64,000 nucleotides of DNA, from positions 62,001 through 126,000 of the forward strand of contig NZ_JNXG01000013.1 of NCBI RefSeq assembly GCF_000717025.1. The letters are read 5' to 3'. Positions 31,700-38,995 of this stretch are shown here, in pieces. Position 1 is the first letter of the stretch. Each line of letters starts with the position of its first letter. The translations under genes were made by a program, and so were the position numbers. Source of the stretch: Streptomyces atroolivaceus. Lineage in GTDB: Bacteria > Actinomycetota > Actinomycetes > Streptomycetales > Streptomycetaceae. The notes beneath the pieces are model-generated. The model saw nothing but the letters and a program-made list of their open reading frames with translations. It searched no databases and had not been told where the DNA came from.

Positions 31700-31724
31700 C
31701 GGCCGGGCTTCGACGGCCCGGCCG
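31700..31724 (+). terminator. Terminator after the MFS gene
   Basis: Perfect 9-bp stem CGGCCGGGC (31700-31708) with GCCCGGCCG (31716-31724), loop TTCGACG, beginning 2 nt after the stop codon. Confidence 0.75.
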
Positions 31725-31766
31725 CCGGGGGTTTGCGGCCCCCCTGCCGGCGACAGAGATGGGGGC

Positions 31767-32720
31767 ATGCCTCAGAATCCACCGGCACCCCTGTCGCAGG
31801 AAACCGGACGCAGCGCCTTCGTGCTCTCCGAAGAGGTGCGGGAGGCCCTCGACGAAGGGCGGCCCGTGGTCGCCCTGGAGTCGACGATCATCGCGCACGG
31901 ACTTCCGCGGCCCCGCAATCTCCAGGTGGCCAGGGAGCTGGAGGACCTCGTGCGGAAGGCCGGCGCGGTGCCGGCCACGGTCGCCGTGCTGGACGGCCGG
32001 GCCCATGTGGGCCTGGACGGCACCCGGTTGGAGCGGATCGCAGGGGACCCCGGTGTCCGCAAGCTGGGACACCGCGATCTCGCCCCCGCGCTGGCCCTGG
32101 GCGCGAGCGGGGCCACCACCGTGTCCGCGACGGCCTTCCTCGCCGCGCGGGCCGGTCTGGGCGTCTTCGCGACCGGCGGGCTCGGCGGCGTACACCGCGA
32201 GTGGACGCAGACGCAGGACGAGTCCGCGGACCTCCGGCTGCTCGCCGGGACCGGGATCACGGTGGTGTGCGCGGGTGTGAAGTCGATCCTGGACGTGCCC
32301 GCCACGCTGCAGCGCCTGGAGACGCTGGGTGTCGGCGTGCTGGGATTCCGGACGGAGCACTTCCCCGGCTTCTACCTGAGCAGCTCCGGCGAGCGGGTCG
32401 ACTGGACGGTCGGCACGCCGGAGGACGTCGCGGAGGTCATGCGGGCCCGGGAGCTGCTGGGCGGCCCGCCCACGGCACTGATCGTCGCCAACCCCGTGCC
32501 GGAGGCGGAGCAGCTGGACCCGGCGACGCACGACCGGGTGCTCGCCGGGGCCCTGGAGGCGTGCCGGAGGCGGGGGATCACGGGGCAGGCCGTCACCCCG
32601 TTCCTGCTGGAGTACCTGATGCGGGAGACCGGGGGCGCGTCCCTGGAGGCCAACCTCGCCGCCGTGCGCGGGAATGTGCGACTGGCCGCGCGGATCGCCG
32701 TGGCGGCGGCCGCGCGGTGA
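31767..32720 (+). CDS. psuG: Pseudouridine-5'-phosphate glycosidase
   Basis: Splits pseudouridine-5'-phosphate into uracil and ribose-5-phosphate. The 317-residue protein carries VALESTIIAHGLPRPRNL (about residues 31-48), LGHRDLAPALA, VFATGGLGGVHREW, GVKSILDVPATLQRLETLGV and ANPVPEAEQL, all characteristic of PsuG. Its stop overlaps the start of a PfkB-type kinase by 4 bp (GTGA), the expected psuG-psuK pair. The ATG at 31767 lies after a G-rich stretch (GGGGG). Confidence 0.95.
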   Translation: MPQNPPAPLSQETGRSAFVLSEEVREALDEGRPVVALESTIIAHGLPRPRNLQVARELEDLVRKAGAVPATVAVLDGRAHVGLDGTRLERIAGDPGVRKLGHRDLAPALALGASGATTVSATAFLAARAGLGVFATGGLGGVHREWTQTQDESADLRLLAGTGITVVCAGVKSILDVPATLQRLETLGVGVLGFRTEHFPGFYLSSSGERVDWTVGTPEDVAEVMRARELLGGPPTALIVANPVPEAEQLDPATHDRVLAGALEACRRRGITGQAVTPFLLEYLMRETGGASLEANLAAVRGNVRLAARIAVAAAAR

Positions 32721-33652
32721 GCGCGAGCGGTGGCACGCCCGGCGGGAACGGCCGCGCGGTGGGCGGAGGCGGCCTGCTCGTGGTCGGGGAGGTGGTGACC
32801 GATGTGGTCGTACGGCATACCTCGGCACCGCTGCACGGTACGGACACGCCCGCGCGCATCACCACGCTGCCGGGGGGTGCGGGAGCCAACGTGGCGTGCT
32901 GGGCCGCGCGTTCGGGATGCCGGGATGTCCGGCTGCTCGCCCGGGCCGGGGCCGATTCCGCGGCCTGGCACCGGGCCGCGCTGCGACGGGCGGGCGTGCG
33001 TCCGCTGCTGGGCGTGGACGAGGACGCCCCGACCGGCACGGTGGTGGCTCTGGTCGACCCCTCTTCGGAGCGCACCTTCCTCACCGACAGCGGGGCGGTC
33101 CTGCGCCTCTCCCCCGGTGAGTGGTCGCCCTCGCTGCTCGACGGTGCCGCCCGGCTCCACGTGTCCGGCTATCTCCTCTTCGCACCGACGAGCCGGGCGA
33201 CGGCGGCGCTCGCGCTGCGGGACGCCCGGCGGCGGGGCGTCCCGGTGAGTGTGGATCCGGCTTCGGCCGGGTTCCTCGCGGGAGCGGGCGCGCCGGCGTT
33301 CCTGGATCTGGTCGAGGGGGTCGATCTGTTGCTGCCCAACGCGGACGAGGCCCGCGAGCTCACCGGTCTGCCGGACCCCTCGGACGCGGCGGCCAAGCTG
33401 AGCCGTCATGCGGGCCGGGTCGCCGTCACACTCGGGGACCGGGGTGTCCTGCTGGCGGCCGGCGGCACGGTCACCGCGCGCGTGCCCGCCGCGCCGGTCG
33501 GAGCACCGGTCGACTCGACCGGCGCGGGGGACGCCTTCACCGGGGGTTTTCTGGCGGCGCTCATCGCCGGGGCCGACGACGTGTCGGCGGCCGCGGCGGG
33601 ATGCCGGGCAGGCGCGGAAGCGGTCGCCCTGGTCGGGGGCCGGCCGGTGTGA
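32717..33652 (+). CDS. psuK: PfkB-family carbohydrate kinase, probable pseudouridine kinase
   Basis: A 311-residue ribokinase-type enzyme: the N-terminal LLVVGEVVTDVVVRH, the substrate region LPGGAGANVACWAARSG, and the C-terminal signature APVDSTGAGDAFTGGFLAAL with the catalytic Asp. The GTG at 32717 overlaps the psuG stop, so the kinase is translated with the glycosidase; together they turn pseudouridine into uracil and ribose-5-phosphate. The family alone cannot prove the substrate; the neighbour does most of the work. No transporter for the nucleoside is adjacent except the MFS gene upstream. Confidence 0.86.
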   Translation: MSASGGTPGGNGRAVGGGGLLVVGEVVTDVVVRHTSAPLHGTDTPARITTLPGGAGANVACWAARSGCRDVRLLARAGADSAAWHRAALRRAGVRPLLGVDEDAPTGTVVALVDPSSERTFLTDSGAVLRLSPGEWSPSLLDGAARLHVSGYLLFAPTSRATAALALRDARRRGVPVSVDPASAGFLAGAGAPAFLDLVEGVDLLLPNADEARELTGLPDPSDAAAKLSRHAGRVAVTLGDRGVLLAAGGTVTARVPAAPVGAPVDSTGAGDAFTGGFLAALIAGADDVSAAAAGCRAGAEAVALVGGRPV

Positions 33653-34078
33653 GCCGTCGCTTCGGAGCCGCGAGGGGTGCAGCTGTCCGGGCCCATGACA
33701 CGCAGGGTGTGCAGGCCGTCCCGGGTGGCCGGCGGCATGGGCCGGCCACCCGGGCGCGACGGCGGTACCCCTCGGCAGGAGGCCGCCCCTCGGGGATCCG
33801 TGCGATGCCGGTCCTGGGCGGGCCGGCGGGACATGACGGCCCGGGACGTCCGATTCCTTGCGGCAGCGATCCGCACAGGAACGGCCTGACCGCGCCCTGC
33901 CTCCCCGATCCCGGGAAGGCAGGGACGGCGTCCGAGGCTCCGGCCACCGATGCGGGCGTGGACACACTCGCCACACGCGTCGTCGACACCCTGCTGCACG
34001 GAGTCGGCAGGGCGGACACACCCTGAGGGAACCGGTGCGGCGGGCGGGCCGGGCCGAACGCGCCCGGTGGCGGCGGTC
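33653..34078. other. Intergenic stretch without a convincing gene
   Basis: These 426 bases lie between convergent genes. The best open frame is 33805-34026 on the plus strand (73 codons from ATG), with about 78% G/C at third positions, lower than its neighbours, no ribosome binding site and no recognisable domain. I do not call it a gene. Confidence 0.5.
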
Positions 34079-34750
34079 CTAGGCGCCGAGCCCCGTCCAG
34101 GCGGGACGGCGGGGGTCGTCGGCCCGTACGACCGCGTCCGCCCGTCCGGCCGGGGCGACCTCGTCCTCGTACCGGGCGAAGGCGGGCAGCGTCCACCGCT
34201 CGCCCTCCTCCGTACGCCGTCGCAGCGCGCCCGGCGAGAGGCTCAGGTGGATTCCGAGGTCGAACGGGAACCACTGCCCGAGGAGCAGCGGCCCGTGCAG
34301 GATCAGCACCCCGCCCTCGGGCAGCACCTGGTACGGGCTGCGGGTCGCCCGGTCCGTCCCGGGGTCCCAGAGATCGGGCAGGACCCGTCCACTGCCGCCC
34401 GCTTCGAGCGGGCGGAACACCTCGCGCCACAGCGCCCCGGTGTCGAACCAGCTGTCGGCGTACGAGTCCGGGTCCTCCTTGCCGTACTCGTAGCGCAGGC
34501 TGGCAGGGCGCAGGAAACCACCCGTGGAGACGGTGAGCACCGGGCGCCCGCGGGCGCGCAGCGCCTCGGCGAGGTGCGCCGCGGCTTCTTCGGGACGGGC
34601 GGCAGGAGCGCCGTCGACGCCCACCCTCAGCCAGGCCCCGCCGTCGGCCGGTTCGAGTCCGTCGGCGTGAGCGGCGAGGGTGCGGGCCAGCCGCTCCCAG
34701 GTGATGGGTTCGAAGTGCACGCATCCATCATGGACCTGTCGCGCCACCAT
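34079..34750 (-). CDS. Uridine kinase-like P-loop family protein with degenerate P-loop
   Basis: A 223-residue protein of the type usually named uridine kinase in Streptomyces. The nucleotide-binding loop reads RVGVDGAPAARPEEAAAHLA, lacking the GK[ST] of a true Walker A. Other landmarks are VLTVSTGGFLRPASLRYEYG and VLILHGPLLLGQWFPFDL. The ATG at 34750 is chosen because GGGGAGG lies about 9 nt before it; the GTG at 34720 is the more conserved-looking start (VHFEPITWERLA) but has no clear binding site. Enzymatic activity is doubtful. It faces psuK, another nucleoside-related gene, in convergent orientation. Confidence 0.78.
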   Translation of the reverse strand: MVARQVHDGCVHFEPITWERLARTLAAHADGLEPADGGAWLRVGVDGAPAARPEEAAAHLAEALRARGRPVLTVSTGGFLRPASLRYEYGKEDPDSYADSWFDTGALWREVFRPLEAGGSGRVLPDLWDPGTDRATRSPYQVLPEGGVLILHGPLLLGQWFPFDLGIHLSLSPGALRRRTEEGERWTLPAFARYEDEVAPAGRADAVVRADDPRRPAWTGLGA

Positions 34751-34957
34751 CCGCCTGGACCTCCCCTTCGGGGCGGCCCGGTCGTGGCGGGTTTCGGCGG
34801 CGTGAGGCGAGACGCCCGCCGGCCGGCCGGGTTCCGCACCCACGTCGCCCCGGACCGCCGTGACGGTGCCGTGGAGGTCCGCCCCGGCCCCGATGAACCA
34901 CTCATCGGCACGAGCCGGTGAACGCACCTGCGTCACCGCCGAGTTGTGCCGAAGGTG

Positions 34958-35656
34958 TCAGGCTCCGGGGTGCCCACCGCCGCGGAGCTCATCGGCGAGC
35001 GGTCCTTCACCGAGCACCTTCGCCCGGCCCTCCTCGACCGCCTCCGCGAGGGTGCACCCACCGCGTCCGAGCTCCAGGACGACTTCCGCGTCCAGCACGA
35101 GGCACGCGTCCGGGCGGTCCGCCGGGCCGTAGCCGTACGCATCGCCTCCCCCCGCCTCCGCGCCGGTACGGATATGGAACTCGCCCTCCGCGAGCCTGAC
35201 TTCGACCACTCCCCCGTGGGTGAGGCGATCGAGGGCACGCAGCAGCGGCAGCGCGAACCAGTGGGCCCTGACCGCGTCCGTGGGGCGGCGTTCACCGAGC
35301 GCCGGCGCGCCCCACCGGTCGAGCGCGGCCAGGACCGGGAGCAGACCACGGCCACGCTCGGTCAGTTCGTAGACCGCCGCGGCCGCGGGGGGCGGCAGGC
35401 GGCGGCGCACGGCCAGGCCACCCTGCTCCATGTCCTTGAGCCGGGAGGCGAGCACATCCGTGCTGACCCCGGGCAGATCGGCGTGCAGATCCGTGTACCG
35501 GCGCGGACCGGCCAGCAGTTCACGGACGATCAGCAGGGTCCACCGGTCACCGACGGAGTCGAGGGCGCGGGCGGTGGCGCAGAACTGGTCGTAGCTCCGG
35601 CGGCGGGCGGGGCGGGCGGGCTGCTGCTGACGTGGCATGCGACGCAGTCTAGACAT
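34958..35656 (-). CDS. HxlR-family winged-helix transcriptional regulator
   Basis: A 232-residue regulator. The N-terminal ~115 residues are an HxlR domain: CATARALDSVGDRWTLLIVR, ELLAGPRRYTDLHADLPGVS, and the wing LTERGRGLLPVLAALDRWG. The C-terminal ~110 residues form an extra domain (EVRLAEGEFHIRTGAEAGGG, DACLVLDAEVVLELGRGG) resembling the SCP2-like sterol-carrier fold, probably ligand-binding. The ATG at 35656 is preceded by GGAAAG at 9 nt; a second ATG at 35638 is possible. It is divergent from the aminotransferase gene, with two palindromes between them. Confidence 0.88.
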   Translation of the reverse strand: MSRLRRMPRQQQPARPARRRSYDQFCATARALDSVGDRWTLLIVRELLAGPRRYTDLHADLPGVSTDVLASRLKDMEQGGLAVRRRLPPPAAAAVYELTERGRGLLPVLAALDRWGAPALGERRPTDAVRAHWFALPLLRALDRLTHGGVVEVRLAEGEFHIRTGAEAGGGDAYGYGPADRPDACLVLDAEVVLELGRGGCTLAEAVEEGRAKVLGEGPLADELRGGGHPGA

Positions 35657-35660
35657 GTTG

Positions 35661-35673
35661 TTGGACTTTCCAA
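35661..35673. promoter_or_regulatory. Palindromic operator 1 (HxlR candidate)
   Basis: TTGGA-CTT-TCCAA, a perfect 5-3-5 palindrome centred at 35667. It overlaps the presumed ribosome binding site of the HxlR gene. Confidence 0.55.
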
Positions 35674-35679
35674 GCCCGA

Positions 35680-35696
35680 ACTTGGTAAAACCAAGT
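35680..35696. promoter_or_regulatory. Palindromic operator 2 (HxlR candidate)
   Basis: ACTTGGT-AAA-ACCAAGT, a perfect 7-3-7 palindrome centred at 35688. Its centre is 21 bp (two helical turns) from operator 1 and both contain TTGG/CCAA, as expected for paired sites of one regulator. Confidence 0.65.
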
Positions 35697-35725
35697 ATCG
35701 CAATTCAGGCTCGGGGAGGCACCGC

Positions 35726-36937
35726 ATGGAGTTCCGGCAGTCCAGCAAGCTCAACGAGGTCTGTTACGAGATCCGGGGCCCGGTCATCGAGCAGGCCAAC
35801 GCCCTGGAGGAGGCGGGCCACAGTGTGCTCCGGCTCAACACGGGCAACCCGGCCCTCTTCGGCTTCGAGGCGCCGGAGGAGATCGTCCAGGACATGATCC
35901 GGATGCTCCCGCAGGCACACGGCTACACCGATTCGCGCGGCATCCTGTCCGCACGCCGCGCCGTCGCGCAGCGCTATCAGGCGATGGGGCTGACCGATGT
36001 CGACGTCGACGACATCTTCCTCGGCAACGGGGTCTCCGAGCTGATCTCCATGGCCGTGCAAGGGCTCCTGGAGGACGGCGACGAGATCCTGATCCCGAGC
36101 CCCGACTATCCGCTGTGGACCGCCGTCACCACGCTCGCGGGCGGGAAGGCGGTGCACTACACGTGCGACGAGGGGGCGGACTGGAACCCGGACCTCGCCG
36201 ACATGGCCTCCAAGATCACCGACCGCACCCGGGCGATGGTGATCATCAACCCGAACAACCCGACGGGCGCCGTCTACCCCCGCGAAGTCCTCGACGGCAT
36301 GCTCGACCTGGCGCGCCGGCACGGGCTGATGGTCTTCGCCGACGAGATCTACGACCAGATCCTGTACGACGACGCCGAGCACCACAGCGTGGCGGTCCTG
36401 GCGCCGGATCTGCTCTGCCTCACCTTCAGCGGACTGTCCAAGACGTACCGCGTCGCGGGCTTCCGCTCGGGCTGGATGGTGGTGTCGGGCCCTCAGCAGC
36501 ACGCCCGCAGCTACCTGGAGGGGCTCACCATGCTCGCCTCCATGCGGCTGTGCCCCAACGCCCCCGCGCAGTACGCCATCCAGGCCGCACTCGGTGGCCG
36601 GCAGACGATCCGGGACCTCGTCGCCCCGGGTGGCAGGCTCCACGAGCAGCGCAACCGGGCTTGGGAGCGGCTCAACGAGATCCCCGGGGTGTCGTGCGTG
36701 AAGCCGAAGGGCGCCCTGTACGCCTTCCCGCGTATCGATCCCAAGGTGCACGACATCGTCGATGACGAACGGTTCGTCCTGGATCTGCTGCTGCGGGAGA
36801 AGATCCAGGTGGTGCAGGGCACCGGCTTCAACTGGCCGCGTCCGGACCACTTCCGCATCCTCACCCTGCCGCACGCCGACGACCTGGACGCGGCGATCAG
36901 CCGCATCGGCCGCTTCCTGAACGGATACCGCCAGTGA
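35726..36937 (+). CDS. PLP-dependent aminotransferase (AlaT/AlaA-like)
   Basis: A 403-residue fold-type I aminotransferase. Landmarks are LNTGNPALFGFEAPEEI, YTDSRGILSARRAVAQRY, NPNNPTGAVYPREVLDGM (PLP-contacting Asn and Pro), ADEIYDQILYDD and the lysine in TFSGLSKTYRVAGFRSGWMV (about residue 240). It resembles alanine-forming aminotransferases of the AlaT class. The ATG at 35726 has GGGGAGG 6 nt upstream. Control by the divergent HxlR regulator is inferred. Its stop overlaps the next gene by 4 bp. Confidence 0.93.
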   Translation: MEFRQSSKLNEVCYEIRGPVIEQANALEEAGHSVLRLNTGNPALFGFEAPEEIVQDMIRMLPQAHGYTDSRGILSARRAVAQRYQAMGLTDVDVDDIFLGNGVSELISMAVQGLLEDGDEILIPSPDYPLWTAVTTLAGGKAVHYTCDEGADWNPDLADMASKITDRTRAMVIINPNNPTGAVYPREVLDGMLDLARRHGLMVFADEIYDQILYDDAEHHSVAVLAPDLLCLTFSGLSKTYRVAGFRSGWMVVSGPQQHARSYLEGLTMLASMRLCPNAPAQYAIQAALGGRQTIRDLVAPGGRLHEQRNRAWERLNEIPGVSCVKPKGALYAFPRIDPKVHDIVDDERFVLDLLLREKIQVVQGTGFNWPRPDHFRILTLPHADDLDAAISRIGRFLNGYRQ

Positions 36938-37563
36938 CCTGCCCGGCCTGCCGCACCCCTGTGCACACACAGTTCGCCTCGCCCGGCCTGGTGCAGGCGA
37001 TCGTGGAGGGCGGGCTCGATCCCGCGGAGGACCCCCGCTGGCCGGACTCGGGTGCGGCGTCACCCGCCGAGTACGCGCGCTGGGCAGGCCATCTGTGCGG
37101 TATGGCCTGCCTGCGGATGGCTCTCGGCACCGGCGCGCCGTCCCAGTTCGCCCTGCGGGACGGGGCGTTGAGGTACGACGCGTACACCGAGGACGCCGAC
37201 GGGGTGATCAAGGGACTGGTCTACGCCCCCTTCGCCCGGTACGTGTCCGAGGTCCACGGCCTCGACGCGGTCGTCCACCGGCACCTCTCCCCCGCCGGAA
37301 TCCTGGACCTCCTGGACGAGGGGCGACGGGTGATGACGTCCGTGCACTTCGGGATCCGGCACCCGGACCAGCCCGCTCCGGGGCGCGGTGGCCATCTGGT
37401 GCTGCTGACCTCCCGGACGGCGGACGGGGCCGGTGTCCACTTCCACAACCCGTCGGGGACGACGGCCACGACGCGCGCGGCCGATCTTCCGCTGTCTGTC
37501 TTCGAGCGGTTCTTCGCCGGCCGCGGGGTCTCCCTTCCCGGCCTCCCGGCAACAGGCGCGTAG
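36934..37563 (+). CDS. Papain-like (C39-type) cysteine peptidase-fold protein
   Basis: A 209-residue protein I recognise only by fold. WAGHLCGMACLRMAL (about residues 50-64) looks like the catalytic-cysteine helix of C39-like peptidases (compare DCGPACL), followed by GGHLVLLTSRT (histidine) and VHFHNPSGTT (asparagine/aspartate position). The N-terminus CPACRTP resembles a zinc ribbon half. The GTG at 36934 overlaps the aminotransferase stop by 4 bp, so the two are translated together. Peptidase activity is untested; it could instead bind or process a small peptide or an amino-acid conjugate. Confidence 0.72.
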   Translation: MTCPACRTPVHTQFASPGLVQAIVEGGLDPAEDPRWPDSGAASPAEYARWAGHLCGMACLRMALGTGAPSQFALRDGALRYDAYTEDADGVIKGLVYAPFARYVSEVHGLDAVVHRHLSPAGILDLLDEGRRVMTSVHFGIRHPDQPAPGRGGHLVLLTSRTADGAGVHFHNPSGTTATTRAADLPLSVFERFFAGRGVSLPGLPATGA

Positions 37564-37717
37564 CAGCTCGGCGTCACGGGTGGCCCGGCCGGGATCCTCA
37601 GGTTCCCTCCGGTGGGTGTGGGACACCCCCGGCTGGACGAGGAACGCGCCCTCGCCGACTTCCGCGGCACCGGCGCTCCCGGGCCGTGCACCGGACGGGC
37701 CGCCCCCGCGCGGATGT

Positions 37718-38995
37718 TCAGCCCCGCAGGGCCGTGAGGGCGGCGACCGGGTCGGGGTCCGGCGTGGCCCTGGGCCACCAGTCGTCCTGGCCCGGGTCGG
37801 ATTCGTAGCCGTACCAGCGGCTGTCGTGGCCGAAGCGGAGCTGGAGGGTGCCCCCGGCGTTGGTCAGATGGTTGCGCCAGGGCTGGAAGCGCGGGAAGTC
37901 GGCCGCGGCGAGGGCGGGTCTGGCCCGGTCGAACGGGCCCGCCGGCGGGTCCCACGGGCTTTCCAGCACCTCCAGCCCCTCCGCGCCGCCCTGCCGCCAG
38001 GCGGCGACGGCCCGGGCCAGGTCCGTCGTGCTGCGACCTGTGGCGAAGGCCAGCTCGCGGTAGAGCGCCCGGGTCGTGGCGGTGAGCCCTGCGGTGGGGC
38101 GGGACGCGGCGATCCGTACGGCGTCCTGCCAGGTGCTGAGCCCGGCGAGCGGGTCGTCGCCGGTGGTGAGCAGCGCGTGGGCGCGGGCCGCCGCGTCCGC
38201 GGCGAGGTGGTCGAGGCCGAGCGGATCGCGCGCGCCGGGCAGCTCCGGGTAGGACGGCGGCACGCCGGGGTACGGCGGCACCGGCAGGGGCGCGGGCAGC
38301 GGCGGCAGGAACCGGCCGGCAAGGGCGTCACCGGCCGCGACGGAGGGCATGGCGGGGGTCTCCGGGCGCTCACGCGCGGAGTGCTCGGCGTTGCGGCGGC
38401 CCAGCTCGTCGAGGAGCTCACGCTCGCCCCGGCCGCGCATCAGCAGGAGGACGAACGGGTCACTGTCCAGGAGCCGGGCCGTCTGGAAACAGAGCGCCGC
38501 CACGTGCTTGCAGGGCCAGCCCCGGTCCGGGCAGGAGCAGTCCGGGTCAAGGTCACCGGCGGCGGGCAGCAGGCGGATGCCGGCCTCGCCGGCCGTGTCG
38601 ACCAGGGAGTGCGGCATCTCCTTGTCGAGGAGCGCGGACAGATGCCCCGGCCGGGCCGCGACGGCGTCCAGGAACGTGTCCCAGTCCGAGGCCGGCAACG
38701 TGCGCAGGCGCAGCTCCGCGCGGTAGGGGCGGGGGCGGCTGCCGTGGACGTAGGCGATGACCCGGCCGGGGGTAACGGTGACCGCTGCGACATGACCGCC
38801 GTCGGCGTACGTACGGCCGCGGGCGAGGCGTCCCTCGTCCATCGACAGGGATTCCAGGGCCTCCACCCAGGCCCGGCCCCACCAGCTTTCCGCGAAGGGC
38901 CCGTCGGCGTCGGAGACACGGGCGGGCACGGCTTCAAAGGTACGCCGCAGATCGTCGGGGCCCGGGCGGGCCGCGGGGCTCCCACCGGGCCTCAT
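37718..38995 (-). CDS. SWIM zinc-finger protein
   Basis: A 425-residue protein with a SWIM motif CSCPDRGWPCKHVAAL (CxC...CxH, about residues 151-166) that binds zinc. The N-terminal half starts after FAESWWGRAWVEALESL, a feature common to these proteins; the second half is Ala/Pro-rich with no domain I recognise. The ATG overlaps the stop of the SNF2 helicase by 4 bp, so the two proteins are made from one message. SWIM domains bind DNA or proteins, and the partner is most likely the helicase. Confidence 0.9.
   Translation of the reverse strand: MRPGGSPAARPGPDDLRRTFEAVPARVSDADGPFAESWWGRAWVEALESLSMDEGRLARGRTYADGGHVAAVTVTPGRVIAYVHGSRPRPYRAELRLRTLPASDWDTFLDAVAARPGHLSALLDKEMPHSLVDTAGEAGIRLLPAAGDLDPDCSCPDRGWPCKHVAALCFQTARLLDSDPFVLLLMRGRGERELLDELGRRNAEHSARERPETPAMPSVAAGDALAGRFLPPLPAPLPVPPYPGVPPSYPELPGARDPLGLDHLAADAAARAHALLTTGDDPLAGLSTWQDAVRIAASRPTAGLTATTRALYRELAFATGRSTTDLARAVAAWRQGGAEGLEVLESPWDPPAGPFDRARPALAAADFPRFQPWRNHLTNAGGTLQLRFGHDSRWYGYESDPGQDDWWPRATPDPDPVAALTALRG

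Noticed and set aside
33805..34026. 73-codon open frame downstream of psuK
   Set aside because: No binding site, no recognisable domain and weak third-position G/C bias.
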